From Gammaproteobacteria bacterium (GTDB lineage Bacteria; Pseudomonadota; Gammaproteobacteria; Steroidobacterales; GCA-2729495): 60,639 nt of DNA. The stretch's first letter is position 1, and each line of letters begins with the position of its first letter. The translations under genes and the position numbers were made by a program. The stretch is taken from assembly GCA_020851975.1 (NCBI GenBank), contig JADZBS010000050.1:1-60639 (forward strand), written 5' to 3'. The notes below the pieces were generated by a model that was not told the DNA's origin, made no database searches, and was given only the letters and a program-made list of their open reading frames with translations. Shown one piece after another: positions 34,478 through 42,643 of the stretch.

Positions 34478-36235
34478 ATGCCCATCACCACCCACGTGGC
34501 GCAGGCGCTCGCCGCTGCGCTGGAATATCCGCCTGAGCACGCGCCCGGACTCGGACGCAGCCTGACGCGGCCGCCCTCCCCCGCCCTGGGTGACCTCGCC
34601 TTTCCCTGTTTCGCGCTCGCGAAGCAGTTGCGCATGGCGCCGCCGAAGATCGCCGCCGACCTCGCCGCGCGGATCAGGCCCGACGCGCTGATCGCGCGCG
34701 CGGTGGCCGCCGGCCCCTACGTCAACCTGTTCCTCGACCGGACCGCGGCGGCACGCGCGATCCTCGGCCCCATCCTCGCCGATCCGGCCCGCTACGGCAG
34801 CCGCAACATCGGCGGCGGGCAGGTGATCGTGCTCGACTTCTCGGCGCCGAACATCGCCAAGCCCTTTCACTTCGGCCACCTGCGCTCCACCAACATCGGC
34901 GCGGGTCTGGCACGCATCTTCTCCTTCCTGGGCTACCGGGTGGTGCGCAAGAACTACCTCGGCGACTGGGGCACGCAGTTCGGCTTCGTCATCTACGCCT
35001 GGCAGCGCTGGGGCGATGCCGCCGAGCTGCAGGCACGCGCCATCGAGTACCTGGTGGAGCTCTACGTGCGCGCCTACCGCCAGAGCGAGACCGACCCGAC
35101 CGTGCGCGAGCAGGCGCGCCACCTGTTCCTGCGCCTGGAGCAGGGCGACCCGGACATCGCCGCCCTCTGGCAGCAGTTCCGGGAACTCTCGCTCGCCGGC
35201 TTCATGAAGACCTACCAGCGGCTCGACATCGCCTTCGACAGCTACGAGGGCGAGGCCGCGGTGAACCACCTCGTTGAAGGCGTCATCGAGCGCTTCGTCA
35301 GGGCCGGCGTGGCCGAGGAGTCCCAGGGCGCGCTCGTCGTGCAGGTGTCGGGCGTCCTCGGGCGCGAGATCGCCCCGCTGATGCTGCGCAAGTCCGACGG
35401 CGCCTCGACCTATGCGGCCCGCGACTGTGCCGAGGCGATCGACCGCTGGGAGCGGCACGGTTTCTCGGCCAACATCTACGTCGTCTCGCGCCAGGAGGAC
35501 CACTTCGCGCAGCTCTTTGCCGCGCTGACGCGGCTCGCCGCCGCGGAACAATGGGAGGCCCACTGGCCGGCCACCTGCGAGAACGTGAGCTTCGGCTACG
35601 TGCGCGGCATGTCCACGCGCAAGGGCGAGGCGGTGTGGCTCGAGGACGTGCTCGACGAGGCGCGCGACCGCGCCCGGCGCATCCGCGAGGAGAAGTCGGC
35701 AGCCAATCCACGCGCCTTCCCAACGCTGTCCGCCGCCGAACTCGACCACGTGAGCGAGAGCGTCGGCCAGGCGGCGCTGCTCTACTTCGATGTCTCCTCG
35801 CGCCGGCTCTCCGACGTGACGTTCGACTGGGACACGGTGCTGCAGTTCGAGGGCAACACCGGGCCCTACCTGCAGTATTCCCACGCCCGCATGTGCGGGA
35901 TCTTCCGGCGCGCGGTGGCGGAGGGGCTCGCGGCGGGGAGCGGTACGCCGCAGGCCGGCCCCGAACCTGCCGACGAGGAGTGGTTGCTCGTGCTGAAGCT
36001 CGGCGAGTTCCCGGCCGCTGTCGCCGCGGCCTGCACGGAGCGCGAGCCGCACGAGATCGCGAAGTTCCTCCACGAACTCGCCAGCAGCTTCAACGCCTTC
36101 TACAACAAGCACACCGTCATCGACCCTGCCGACCCGGCCACCAGTGCTGCCCGCCTGACGCTGGTGCGCGCCACCCAGGTGACGCTCGCCAACGGACTGA
36201 AGCTGCTCGGCATCCGGCCGCTGGAGACCATGTGA
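34478..36235 (+). CDS. argS: Arginyl-tRNA synthetase
   Basis: This 585-residue class I synthetase charges tRNA-Arg. The N-terminal Add-1 domain (residues 1-100) recognises the tRNA D-loop. DFSAPNIAKPFHFGHLRS contains the HIGH-type motif (HFGH). The KMSKS region is degenerate (RGMSTRKGEAV), as is common in ArgRS. The C-terminal anticodon-binding domain has LHELASSFNAFYNKH. Length matches bacterial ArgRS. It lies 32 bases after priA and before a SPOR protein, an arrangement common in gammaproteobacteria. Confidence 0.95.
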   Translation: MPITTHVAQALAAALEYPPEHAPGLGRSLTRPPSPALGDLAFPCFALAKQLRMAPPKIAADLAARIRPDALIARAVAAGPYVNLFLDRTAAARAILGPILADPARYGSRNIGGGQVIVLDFSAPNIAKPFHFGHLRSTNIGAGLARIFSFLGYRVVRKNYLGDWGTQFGFVIYAWQRWGDAAELQARAIEYLVELYVRAYRQSETDPTVREQARHLFLRLEQGDPDIAALWQQFRELSLAGFMKTYQRLDIAFDSYEGEAAVNHLVEGVIERFVRAGVAEESQGALVVQVSGVLGREIAPLMLRKSDGASTYAARDCAEAIDRWERHGFSANIYVVSRQEDHFAQLFAALTRLAAAEQWEAHWPATCENVSFGYVRGMSTRKGEAVWLEDVLDEARDRARRIREEKSAANPRAFPTLSAAELDHVSESVGQAALLYFDVSSRRLSDVTFDWDTVLQFEGNTGPYLQYSHARMCGIFRRAVAEGLAAGSGTPQAGPEPADEEWLLVLKLGEFPAAVAAACTEREPHEIAKFLHELASSFNAFYNKHTVIDPADPATSAARLTLVRATQVTLANGLKLLGIRPLETM

Positions 36236-36257
36236 CCCGCGCCGGTGGACACTGACC

Positions 36258-36818
36258 GTGGCAGCCACGCGCCACCGCCGTCGTGCAGGCAGCCCGGCCC
36301 GTTCCCGCCGCGGCACGCCGGGCTGGCTGCTGCTCGTGGCAGGACTCCTGATCGGCGCTGCCGTCGTGACCGGCTGGTCCTGGGTGCGCGCGAAACTCGC
36401 CGCGCCCGCCGAACCGGCTGTGGAGCAACCGGCTGCGCCGCCGAAGCCGCCGCCCCGCCCGGCCGAGCGCCCCCCCGAGAAGCGCTTCGAGTTCTACGAC
36501 ATGCTGCCGGACTTCGAGGTCGTGATCCCCGAGGAGGACCGCGAGGTACGCGCCGACCGGACGCCCGCGCCGGTGGAGGTGCCCGGCGTATACGTGCTGC
36601 AGGCCGGCTCCTACTCCACCTACGCCGAGGCCGACCGCATGAAGGCGCAGCTCGCGCTCCTCGGCATCGGCTCGCAGATCCAGAAGATCAGCGTCGACGA
36701 GCGCCAGTATCATCGCGTGCGCATCGGTCCGATCGAGCAGCTCGACGAACTCAATCGCGTACGCCAGCGGCTGCGCAACGCACGCATCGACGTGCTGGTG
36801 ATCCGGGTGGGCGAGTGA
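36258..36818 (+). CDS. SPOR-domain cell-division protein, FtsN-like
   Basis: This 186-residue protein has a basic cytoplasmic N-terminus, a single transmembrane helix (about 21-40, GWLLLVAGLLIGAAVVTGW), a Pro/Ala/Glu linker and a C-terminal SPOR domain (about 108-185, VYVLQAGSYSTYAEADRM...RVRIGPIEQLDELNRVRQRL). SPOR domains bind denuded peptidoglycan at the septum. FtsN-like proteins lie next to argS in many gammaproteobacteria. Start is GTG at 36258. It is shorter than E. coli FtsN (319 residues). Confidence 0.88.
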   Translation: MAATRHRRRAGSPARSRRGTPGWLLLVAGLLIGAAVVTGWSWVRAKLAAPAEPAVEQPAAPPKPPPRPAERPPEKRFEFYDMLPDFEVVIPEEDREVRADRTPAPVEVPGVYVLQAGSYSTYAEADRMKAQLALLGIGSQIQKISVDERQYHRVRIGPIEQLDELNRVRQRLRNARIDVLVIRVGE

Positions 36819-37888
36819 GCGGCAACGGCCTCGCCCGGCACTTCCCGGTGCTCGCCGCCACGCTGCCCTGCCTCGAGCTGGCCACGCTGCCGACACCGCT
36901 CGAACCCTCGACCGCCCTCGCCGATGCGCTCGGCGTGGGCTGGCTCGCCATCAAACGCGACGACCTCACCTCCCCGCTCTACGGCGGCAACAAGGTGCGC
37001 AAGCTCGACTACCTGCTCGCCGACGCGCTCGCCCGCGGCAGCGACGCCGTGGTGACCTTCGGCTCGGTCGGCTCCAACCACGCGCTGGCCACGGCCGTCT
37101 TCGCCACGCGCCTGGGACTTGCTGCGCATGCCGTCCTCATCGACCAGCCGCCGGACGCCGCCGTCGACCGCAAGCTGCGCTGGCTGCTGCAGCTCGGCGC
37201 CCGCGTCCACCATGCCGCCGGCTTCGCCGACAGCCGCCGGCTGGCCGACGAGCTCGCTGCCACCTACCCGGGCGGTGCACGGCGGCTGACCGAAATTCCC
37301 TGGGGCGGATCCAGCCTGCGTGGCACCACTGGTTTCGTGGCAGCCGCCCTCGAACTCACGCGACAGATGGCCGAACCAGCCGACTTCCTCTACGTGTCCG
37401 GCGGCACCATGGGCACGGCCATCGGTCTGGCGCTCGGTCTGCGCGCAGCCGGCTGGCCGACCCGGGTGGTGGCGCCGCGCGCCGTGCCCTCGGGCGAGGG
37501 CGATGCCGGGCGCGCCGCGCGCGTCGCGCTCGAAACCAGCCAGGCGTTGAACGCCCTCGATCCCTCCTTCCCGGTGCCGGCCGATCCGCTCGACAACCTC
37601 GAGCTGCGGCCCGAGTTCTTCGGCAGCGGCTACGCCGTGGCGACACGCGAGGCGCTCGAGGCGCGCGACCTCGTCCTCGGCCTGCACGGGATCACGCTCG
37701 ATCCGACCTACACCGCCAAGGCCTTCGCCGGGCTCGTCGCCGACGCACGCGCCGGGCGGCTCGCCGGCCGCCGGGTCGTGTACTGGCACACCTACAGCTC
37801 GGCACCCTGGCCGGCCGGCCTCGCCGACGTCGACCTCGCGGCGCTGCCAGCGTCGTTGCGCCACTACGTGACGGGAGGCGGCCGGTGA
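36815..37888 (+). CDS. PLP-dependent D-cysteine desulfhydrase / ACC deaminase family enzyme
   Basis: This 357-residue fold-type II PLP enzyme has the Schiff-base Lys in YGGNKVRKLDYLL, followed by VTFGSVGSNHALATA and, further on, VSGGTMGTAIGLALGL as phosphate-binding loop. GNAT and SPOR neighbours overlap as GTGA at both ends. ACC deaminase, D-cysteine desulfhydrase and L-cysteate lyase share this fold; the sequence alone does not settle substrate. The N-terminal extension (FPVLAATLPCLELATLPTPLEP) matches longer members. Location behind argS and a division gene suggests simple operon coupling rather than a pathway link. Confidence 0.85.
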   Translation: MSGNGLARHFPVLAATLPCLELATLPTPLEPSTALADALGVGWLAIKRDDLTSPLYGGNKVRKLDYLLADALARGSDAVVTFGSVGSNHALATAVFATRLGLAAHAVLIDQPPDAAVDRKLRWLLQLGARVHHAAGFADSRRLADELAATYPGGARRLTEIPWGGSSLRGTTGFVAAALELTRQMAEPADFLYVSGGTMGTAIGLALGLRAAGWPTRVVAPRAVPSGEGDAGRAARVALETSQALNALDPSFPVPADPLDNLELRPEFFGSGYAVATREALEARDLVLGLHGITLDPTYTAKAFAGLVADARAGRLAGRRVVYWHTYSSAPWPAGLADVDLAALPASLRHYVTGGGR

Positions 37889-38439
37889 GCGGCACCGTTG
37901 CCCCGCCGGCGCTGCGGCTGCGTCGCGCGACCGCCGCCGATGCGGCAGCGCTCGGACTCGTCGGTGCCGCCACCTTTCTCGAAGCCTTTGCCGGCATGCT
38001 CGAGCCGGAAGACATCCTCGCCCACTGCGGGCGCGAGCACAGCGCGGCGCGTTATGCCGCCTGGCTCGCAAGCCCGGTGGCGCGGCTCTGGCTCGCCGAA
38101 ACCGTCGACAACCCGATCGCCGTCGGCTACCTCGTCGGCGACCGCGCCGCGCTGCCGGTCCCGGACCTGCGCGACGACGACTACGAGGTCAAGCGCGTCT
38201 ACGTGCTGAGCCGCTTCCAGGGCACCGGGGCGGGCCGTGCCCTCATGGCCCGCGCCGTCGAGGATGCCCGCGAACTCGGCGCCCGCCGTGTGCTGCTCGG
38301 GGTGTACTCGGGCAACGACCAGGCCATCGCCTTCTACCGGCACATCGGCTTCGCCGCCTGCGGCACGCGGCGCTTTCGCGTCGGCTCGCGCGAGCGCGAC
38401 GACCTCATCATGGGTCTCGAGTTGGCGGTGCCGGGCTAG
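37885..38439 (+). CDS. GNAT-family N-acetyltransferase
   Basis: This 184-residue GNAT protein has motif A VYVLSRFQGTGAGRALM (acetyl-CoA pyrophosphate loop Q-G-x-G-x-G/A) and motif B NDQAIAFYRHIGF. The N-terminus LRRATAADAAALGLVGAATFLEAFAGMLEPEDI resembles RimI/YhbS-like members. Substrate unknown. It starts at a GTG overlapping the PLP-enzyme stop, and its TAG stop shares a CTAG tetranucleotide with the convergent ntrX stop, so no terminator separates them. Confidence 0.9.
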   Translation: MSGTVAPPALRLRRATAADAAALGLVGAATFLEAFAGMLEPEDILAHCGREHSAARYAAWLASPVARLWLAETVDNPIAVGYLVGDRAALPVPDLRDDDYEVKRVYVLSRFQGTGAGRALMARAVEDARELGARRVLLGVYSGNDQAIAFYRHIGFAACGTRRFRVGSRERDDLIMGLELAVPG

Positions 38440-39809
38440 TCCTCGGTCAGCGTGCCGCGCAGCTCCACGCCGAGCGAGCGCAGCTTGCGGTACAGGTGCG
38501 TGCGCTCCATGCCGACGCGCCTGGCGAGCTGGCCGACCTTGCCGCCGCAGAGTGCGAGCTGCTCGGTGAGGTAGGCCCGCTCGAAATGCTCACGGGCCTC
38601 GCGCAGCGGCATCGCCAGCAGGTCCTGCTTGACGAGCGGCTCCTGCGCTCCTTGTGCGTGGACGAGTTCCTTCTCGACTTCCCCGAGACCGATCTCCTCC
38701 GGGCCGCCGGCCGCGAGCAGCCGGTGCACCAGCCCCGTCAGCTCGCGCAGGTTGCCCGGCCAGGGGTAGTTGCGCAGCCGGTTCTGCGCCGCAAAGCCGA
38801 AGCGGCGGTACGTCAGGTGCTCGCGATCGACGAGATCGTCGGCCGTATAACGCAGGATTTCGGAGATGTCCTCCGCATACTCGCGCAGCGGCGGTGCCTC
38901 GATGCGCAGCACGCCGATCCGGGCGAGCAGGTCCGGACGCACGCCGTGGGCGGCCGGGTCGGCTGCCGTGGCCGGGCGCACGCTCGCCAGGACGCGGACG
39001 GCTGTCTCCTGCTGTGCTGCGCGCCCGAGCGGCGTGTAACGCCCGGTCTCGATCACGGCGCCGAGGAGCGCCTGTGCCGGCGCACTCGCGTCCTCGAGGT
39101 TGCTCACGTACAGCGTGCCGGCGCCTGCCTGCGCGATGCAGCCGGGCTCGGCGCCGCCCGGCCGGTCCACGCCGAGGATGAGCCCGGCAGCGTTGTCGGC
39201 CACCAGGCTCGCGCCGGCCACGACCATGAACGGCTCGTCGCGTCGTGGCGCGCTGGCATGGATGAACCGCGCCAGCAGCCCGCGACCCGTGCCCGGCTCG
39301 CCGATGATCAGGACCGGGGCGTTGTGCAGGGCCAGCTGCTCGGCGACCTGGCGCAATTCGCGGATGCGCCGGCTGCGGCCGAGCGCCGTGACGATCGGCG
39401 GCATCATGCCGCGGGCCGGGCCGCCGCGCGGGGTCGGGCGCACGCCGCGCAGCGTCTTCTCCACGGTGCGCAGCAGCTTGTTCAGCGACAGCGGCTTCTC
39501 GACGAAATCCGCGGCGCCGAGACGCGTGGTTTCCACCGCCGTCTCCACCGTGCCGTGGCCGGAGAGCATTACCACCGGGCAGTGCACGCGGCCGCCTTCC
39601 TGCCACTCGCGCAGCAGGCTGATGCCGTCGGTGTCGGGCATCCAGATGTCGAGCAGCACCATGTCGGGCGTGCGTTCGGCGATCGCCTCGCGCGCCTCGG
39701 CAGCGTTGGCGGCGATGGTCACGTCGTAACCCTCTTCCGTGAGGATTTCCTGGATCAGGTGACGGATGTCCGCCTCGTCGTCGACGACCAGGACGTGGGG
39801 AGCGCGCAT
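38436..39809 (-). CDS. ntrX: NtrX-like response regulator with degenerate AAA+ domain
   Basis: This 457-residue regulator has a receiver domain (1-120; phosphoacceptor Asp54 in MVLLDIWMPD, Lys in VEKPLS), a sigma54-activator-like AAA+ domain (about 145-370) and a Fis-type helix-turn-helix (about 405-450, GKVGQLARRVGMERTHLYRKL). The AAA+ core is degenerate: Walker A is GEPGTGRG with Arg176 instead of Lys, Walker B reads GTLYVSN instead of GTLFLDE, and no GAFTGA loop is seen. ATP-driven sigma54 activation is therefore unlikely, and a DNA-binding repressor or activator role is more plausible. It follows the ntrY kinase gene by six bases. Confidence 0.85.
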   Translation of the reverse strand: MRAPHVLVVDDEADIRHLIQEILTEEGYDVTIAANAAEAREAIAERTPDMVLLDIWMPDTDGISLLREWQEGGRVHCPVVMLSGHGTVETAVETTRLGAADFVEKPLSLNKLLRTVEKTLRGVRPTPRGGPARGMMPPIVTALGRSRRIRELRQVAEQLALHNAPVLIIGEPGTGRGLLARFIHASAPRRDEPFMVVAGASLVADNAAGLILGVDRPGGAEPGCIAQAGAGTLYVSNLEDASAPAQALLGAVIETGRYTPLGRAAQQETAVRVLASVRPATAADPAAHGVRPDLLARIGVLRIEAPPLREYAEDISEILRYTADDLVDREHLTYRRFGFAAQNRLRNYPWPGNLRELTGLVHRLLAAGGPEEIGLGEVEKELVHAQGAQEPLVKQDLLAMPLREAREHFERAYLTEQLALCGGKVGQLARRVGMERTHLYRKLRSLGVELRGTLTED

Positions 39810-39815
39810 GGAAAT

Positions 39816-42032
39816 CTACCTCCGTTCGCCGGCGCGTCGCGGCCGCGCCTCGGCGGGCGCCTCGCGGTGGCGCTGGCTCACCGGCAGGGTAACCCTGATG
39901 ACCGCACCACCGCCAGCGAGGTTGTCGGCCGCGACCGTGCCGCCGTGCTCCTCGACCAGGCGGCGCACGATCGCGAGCCCGAGCCCGGTGCCGCGGACCT
40001 TGGTGGTGACATAGGGGTCGAAGATGCGCTCGAGCAGATCCGGGTCGATGCCCGGCCCGTTGTCGGTCACGGTGATCTCCACCCGGTCCGTGCCGGCCCG
40101 CCGGGTACACACGGTCACACGCGCCTGCACCACACCTTCCAGCGCCTCGCCGGCGTTGCGCAGCAGGTTGTGGATCAACTGGCGCAGGCGCACGGCGTCG
40201 GCCTCGATGTGCCCGAGATCCGGCTCGAGCTCGAGCACGAGCACCGGTTGCTGTGGTCCGTGATAGAGCTCGGTCACTTCGCGCACCAGCGTGTTGAGGT
40301 CGAGGGCGCCGAACCTCACCTCGGGCGAGCGCGCATAGGCGCTGAAGGCATCGACCATGTCGCGCATCGCCTCCACCTGCTGCACGATCGTGTGCGTGGC
40401 GCGATCGAGCAGTTCGCTCTCCGTCCCGGGCAGGCTGGCGAGATAGCGGCGGCGTATGCGTTCGGCCGACAGCCGGATCGGCGTCAGCGGGTTCTTGATC
40501 TCGTGGGCGAGCCGGCGTGCCACCTCGCCCCAGGCGGCCTCGCGCTGGGCCTGCAGGAGTCCGGTGATGTCGTCGAAAACCAGCACGTAGCCGCTGGCCG
40601 CCCCCTGCTCGTCGGGCAGGGGCGAGGCCGAGCACATCAGCACCCGGCGGCCGCCGTGCTCGGGCGTGAACGGCATCTGCTCGCGCCAGCCGGCGGGCGT
40701 GTCGATCATGCGCGCGGCGCAGGACTCCAGGAAGCCGACCAGGGCGGGATGGCGCCTGCCGACCTCGGCCAACGCGAGCCCGGTGTCGGCGGCGAGTTCG
40801 GCCTGCAGGATGCCGGCGGCCGCGGCGTTGGCGATGCGCAGGCACCCGCCCGAATCCACGGCGACCACCCCGCTCGTCAGGCGCGCCAGGACGGTGGCGA
40901 GGCTCGCGCGCGAACGCTCGGTCTCCGCCGCGCTGCGCGCCGCCGCCACGCTTGCGGCCTGGAGTTGCGCCGTCATGTCGTTGAACGAAGCGACCAGCAG
41001 GCCGAGATCGTCCGTGCCGGCTCCAGCCAGGCGCGTGTCGAGCTGGCCGGCCGCCACGGCGTGCGTGCCGGCCACCAGCCGCCGAACCGGCGCCACCAGC
41101 CGGCGCGCCGACACGAAGGCTCCATAGAGCGCGATGGCCAGCGCCAGCAGCACTGCCACGAGCAGAGCGACCGTGAAGCTCGTCTCCAGCGGTTCGCGCA
41201 GGAACGCCAGCTCCCCGTAGCGCGTGTAGGTGCCCTGCACGGACTCCGCGAGCGCACCGAGCGTGGCGTCCACCGGATACAGCGCCTGCAGGATGCGCAG
41301 GTCGCCCTGCGCCTCGAGGGCGGCCACGTAGGTCACGGCCACGCGCACCCGCAGGCGGTCCTCGCCGGCCGGCTCCAGGCCCACGTAGTGCCCGACGCGC
41401 GGCAGTTGCAGCATCACGTCCTCGGTCGGCAGCTCCGGCAGGCGGCCGAAGGCGGCCTCCGTGCTGGTGGCGAGGATGCGGTAGTTGCGGCCGAACACCG
41501 TCAGCTCGCGTGCGCCGGCTTCGCGGCGCAGCTCGGACACGGCGGCAAAGAGCGCGCCGGCCGGCTGCCCGCCGAGCCGGCCGGCCATCGCCTGCGTCTG
41601 CACCAGCCGCGTGCGCAGTTCGGCGTCGAGGGCGGCGCGGGAGAGCTGCAGCGATTGCTCGAGGCCGCTGGCGATGCGATCGTCGGCCCAGGTCTCGATG
41701 CCCCGGTGCAGAAACTGCACGGCGACGAGGAACACGATCAGCACCGGGCCGGCGGCGACCGCCGCAAAGGCGCCGACCATGCGCAGCGTCAGCGTCGCCC
41801 CGGGCACCTGCAGGCGGCTCGCACGCATCAGCCGCTTCACCTTGAAGGCAAGGCCGACCAGCAGGGCCAGTGCGCCCACCGCGTTGGCAGCCAGCACCGT
41901 GGCGTGCCAGCGCTCGAAGAGCCCGGAGTTCTGGACCGTCTGCGTCAGCAGCGCGAGGCCCGCCAGCCCTGCGGCCAGGCTGGCCGCGAGCGTCAGGCCT
42001 CCGGCCGGGGTCCTTACGGGCTCATGGTCCAT
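39816..42032 (-). CDS. ntrY: NtrY-like membrane sensor histidine kinase
   Basis: This 738-residue kinase has two N-terminal hydrophobic helices, a further membrane segment, a periplasmic/extracytoplasmic sensing part, a helix near 380 and a HAMP region (SARRLVAPVRRLVAGTHAVAAGQLDTRL), then a PAS-like domain and the transmitter. The His box is RRLAHEIKNPLTPIRLSAERI; the HATPase has LIHNLLRNAGEAL, DNGPGID and GTGLGLAI. Start ATG at 42032 overlaps the DUF4390 stop by 19 bases. NtrY-NtrX systems are linked to nitrogen or redox signalling elsewhere. Its partner ntrX is directly downstream. Confidence 0.92.
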   Translation of the reverse strand: MDHEPVRTPAGGLTLAASLAAGLAGLALLTQTVQNSGLFERWHATVLAANAVGALALLVGLAFKVKRLMRASRLQVPGATLTLRMVGAFAAVAAGPVLIVFLVAVQFLHRGIETWADDRIASGLEQSLQLSRAALDAELRTRLVQTQAMAGRLGGQPAGALFAAVSELRREAGARELTVFGRNYRILATSTEAAFGRLPELPTEDVMLQLPRVGHYVGLEPAGEDRLRVRVAVTYVAALEAQGDLRILQALYPVDATLGALAESVQGTYTRYGELAFLREPLETSFTVALLVAVLLALAIALYGAFVSARRLVAPVRRLVAGTHAVAAGQLDTRLAGAGTDDLGLLVASFNDMTAQLQAASVAAARSAAETERSRASLATVLARLTSGVVAVDSGGCLRIANAAAAGILQAELAADTGLALAEVGRRHPALVGFLESCAARMIDTPAGWREQMPFTPEHGGRRVLMCSASPLPDEQGAASGYVLVFDDITGLLQAQREAAWGEVARRLAHEIKNPLTPIRLSAERIRRRYLASLPGTESELLDRATHTIVQQVEAMRDMVDAFSAYARSPEVRFGALDLNTLVREVTELYHGPQQPVLVLELEPDLGHIEADAVRLRQLIHNLLRNAGEALEGVVQARVTVCTRRAGTDRVEITVTDNGPGIDPDLLERIFDPYVTTKVRGTGLGLAIVRRLVEEHGGTVAADNLAGGGAVIRVTLPVSQRHREAPAEARPRRAGERR

Positions 42033-42580
42033 TCGTACCAGTCGCTCTCCAGGCTGAAGCCGCCGCTCCAGAACGCCAGCACCTGGAGCGGCCCGGGCAG
42101 GGTCCGCTGGTCGAGCACGGCGCGCACGGCGACGTCGTAGGTCGAGCCGGCGCTGAGCGCATCGGCGGGGCCGACCGGCAGGCTCTGCAGGCGACCGATG
42201 GCGTTGAGCGCTCCGAACAGCGTGCCGTGGGAACTCAGCTCGCGCCCGTCGGGGTAATGCACCAGGTACCGCTTGGTCAGCGGGTCGAACGCGAGCTTCC
42301 AGCTCAGCGTCTTCCCGATCACCTCGGGATCGGTCCACCAGCCGCGCACGCGCTCGACGACGGTCTCGACCTGAAAGGTGAGCGTGACGCCGTTCGCCAG
42401 CGCCTCCTCCGCCTTCTCCGTCAGGCGGTAGTCGATCCGGGCAGTGAGCGCCCAGTCCTCGCCCACGCGCCGCAGGTTCGCGGTGCGCACGTCGAAATCC
42501 GCGGCTGCCGCAAGCGGCATCGCAAAGGCAAACAGGCAGGCGGCAAGCAGGGCGCGAATCACGGTCACGGCAGGGTTCAT
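42014..42580 (-). CDS. DUF4390 exported protein
   Basis: This 188-residue protein has a signal peptide (VIRALLAACLFAFAMPLAAAA) and a beta-rich mature part beginning DFDVRTANLRRVGEDWALTARIDYRLT, ending SGGFSLESDWYEWTMSP. These match DUF4390, whose gene sits between rsmB and ntrYX in many gammaproteobacteria and betaproteobacteria. Function unknown; a link to NtrY sensing is a guess from position. Its stop overlaps the ntrY start. Confidence 0.88.
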   Translation of the reverse strand: MNPAVTVIRALLAACLFAFAMPLAAAADFDVRTANLRRVGEDWALTARIDYRLTEKAEEALANGVTLTFQVETVVERVRGWWTDPEVIGKTLSWKLAFDPLTKRYLVHYPDGRELSSHGTLFGALNAIGRLQSLPVGPADALSAGSTYDVAVRAVLDQRTLPGPLQVLAFWSGGFSLESDWYEWTMSP

Positions 42581-42643
42581 CCGGGGTCAGGGCCTGTATG
42601 CGGGCGACGGCGGTGGTGACGATTGTCGGGCTGAGCGGGGCCG

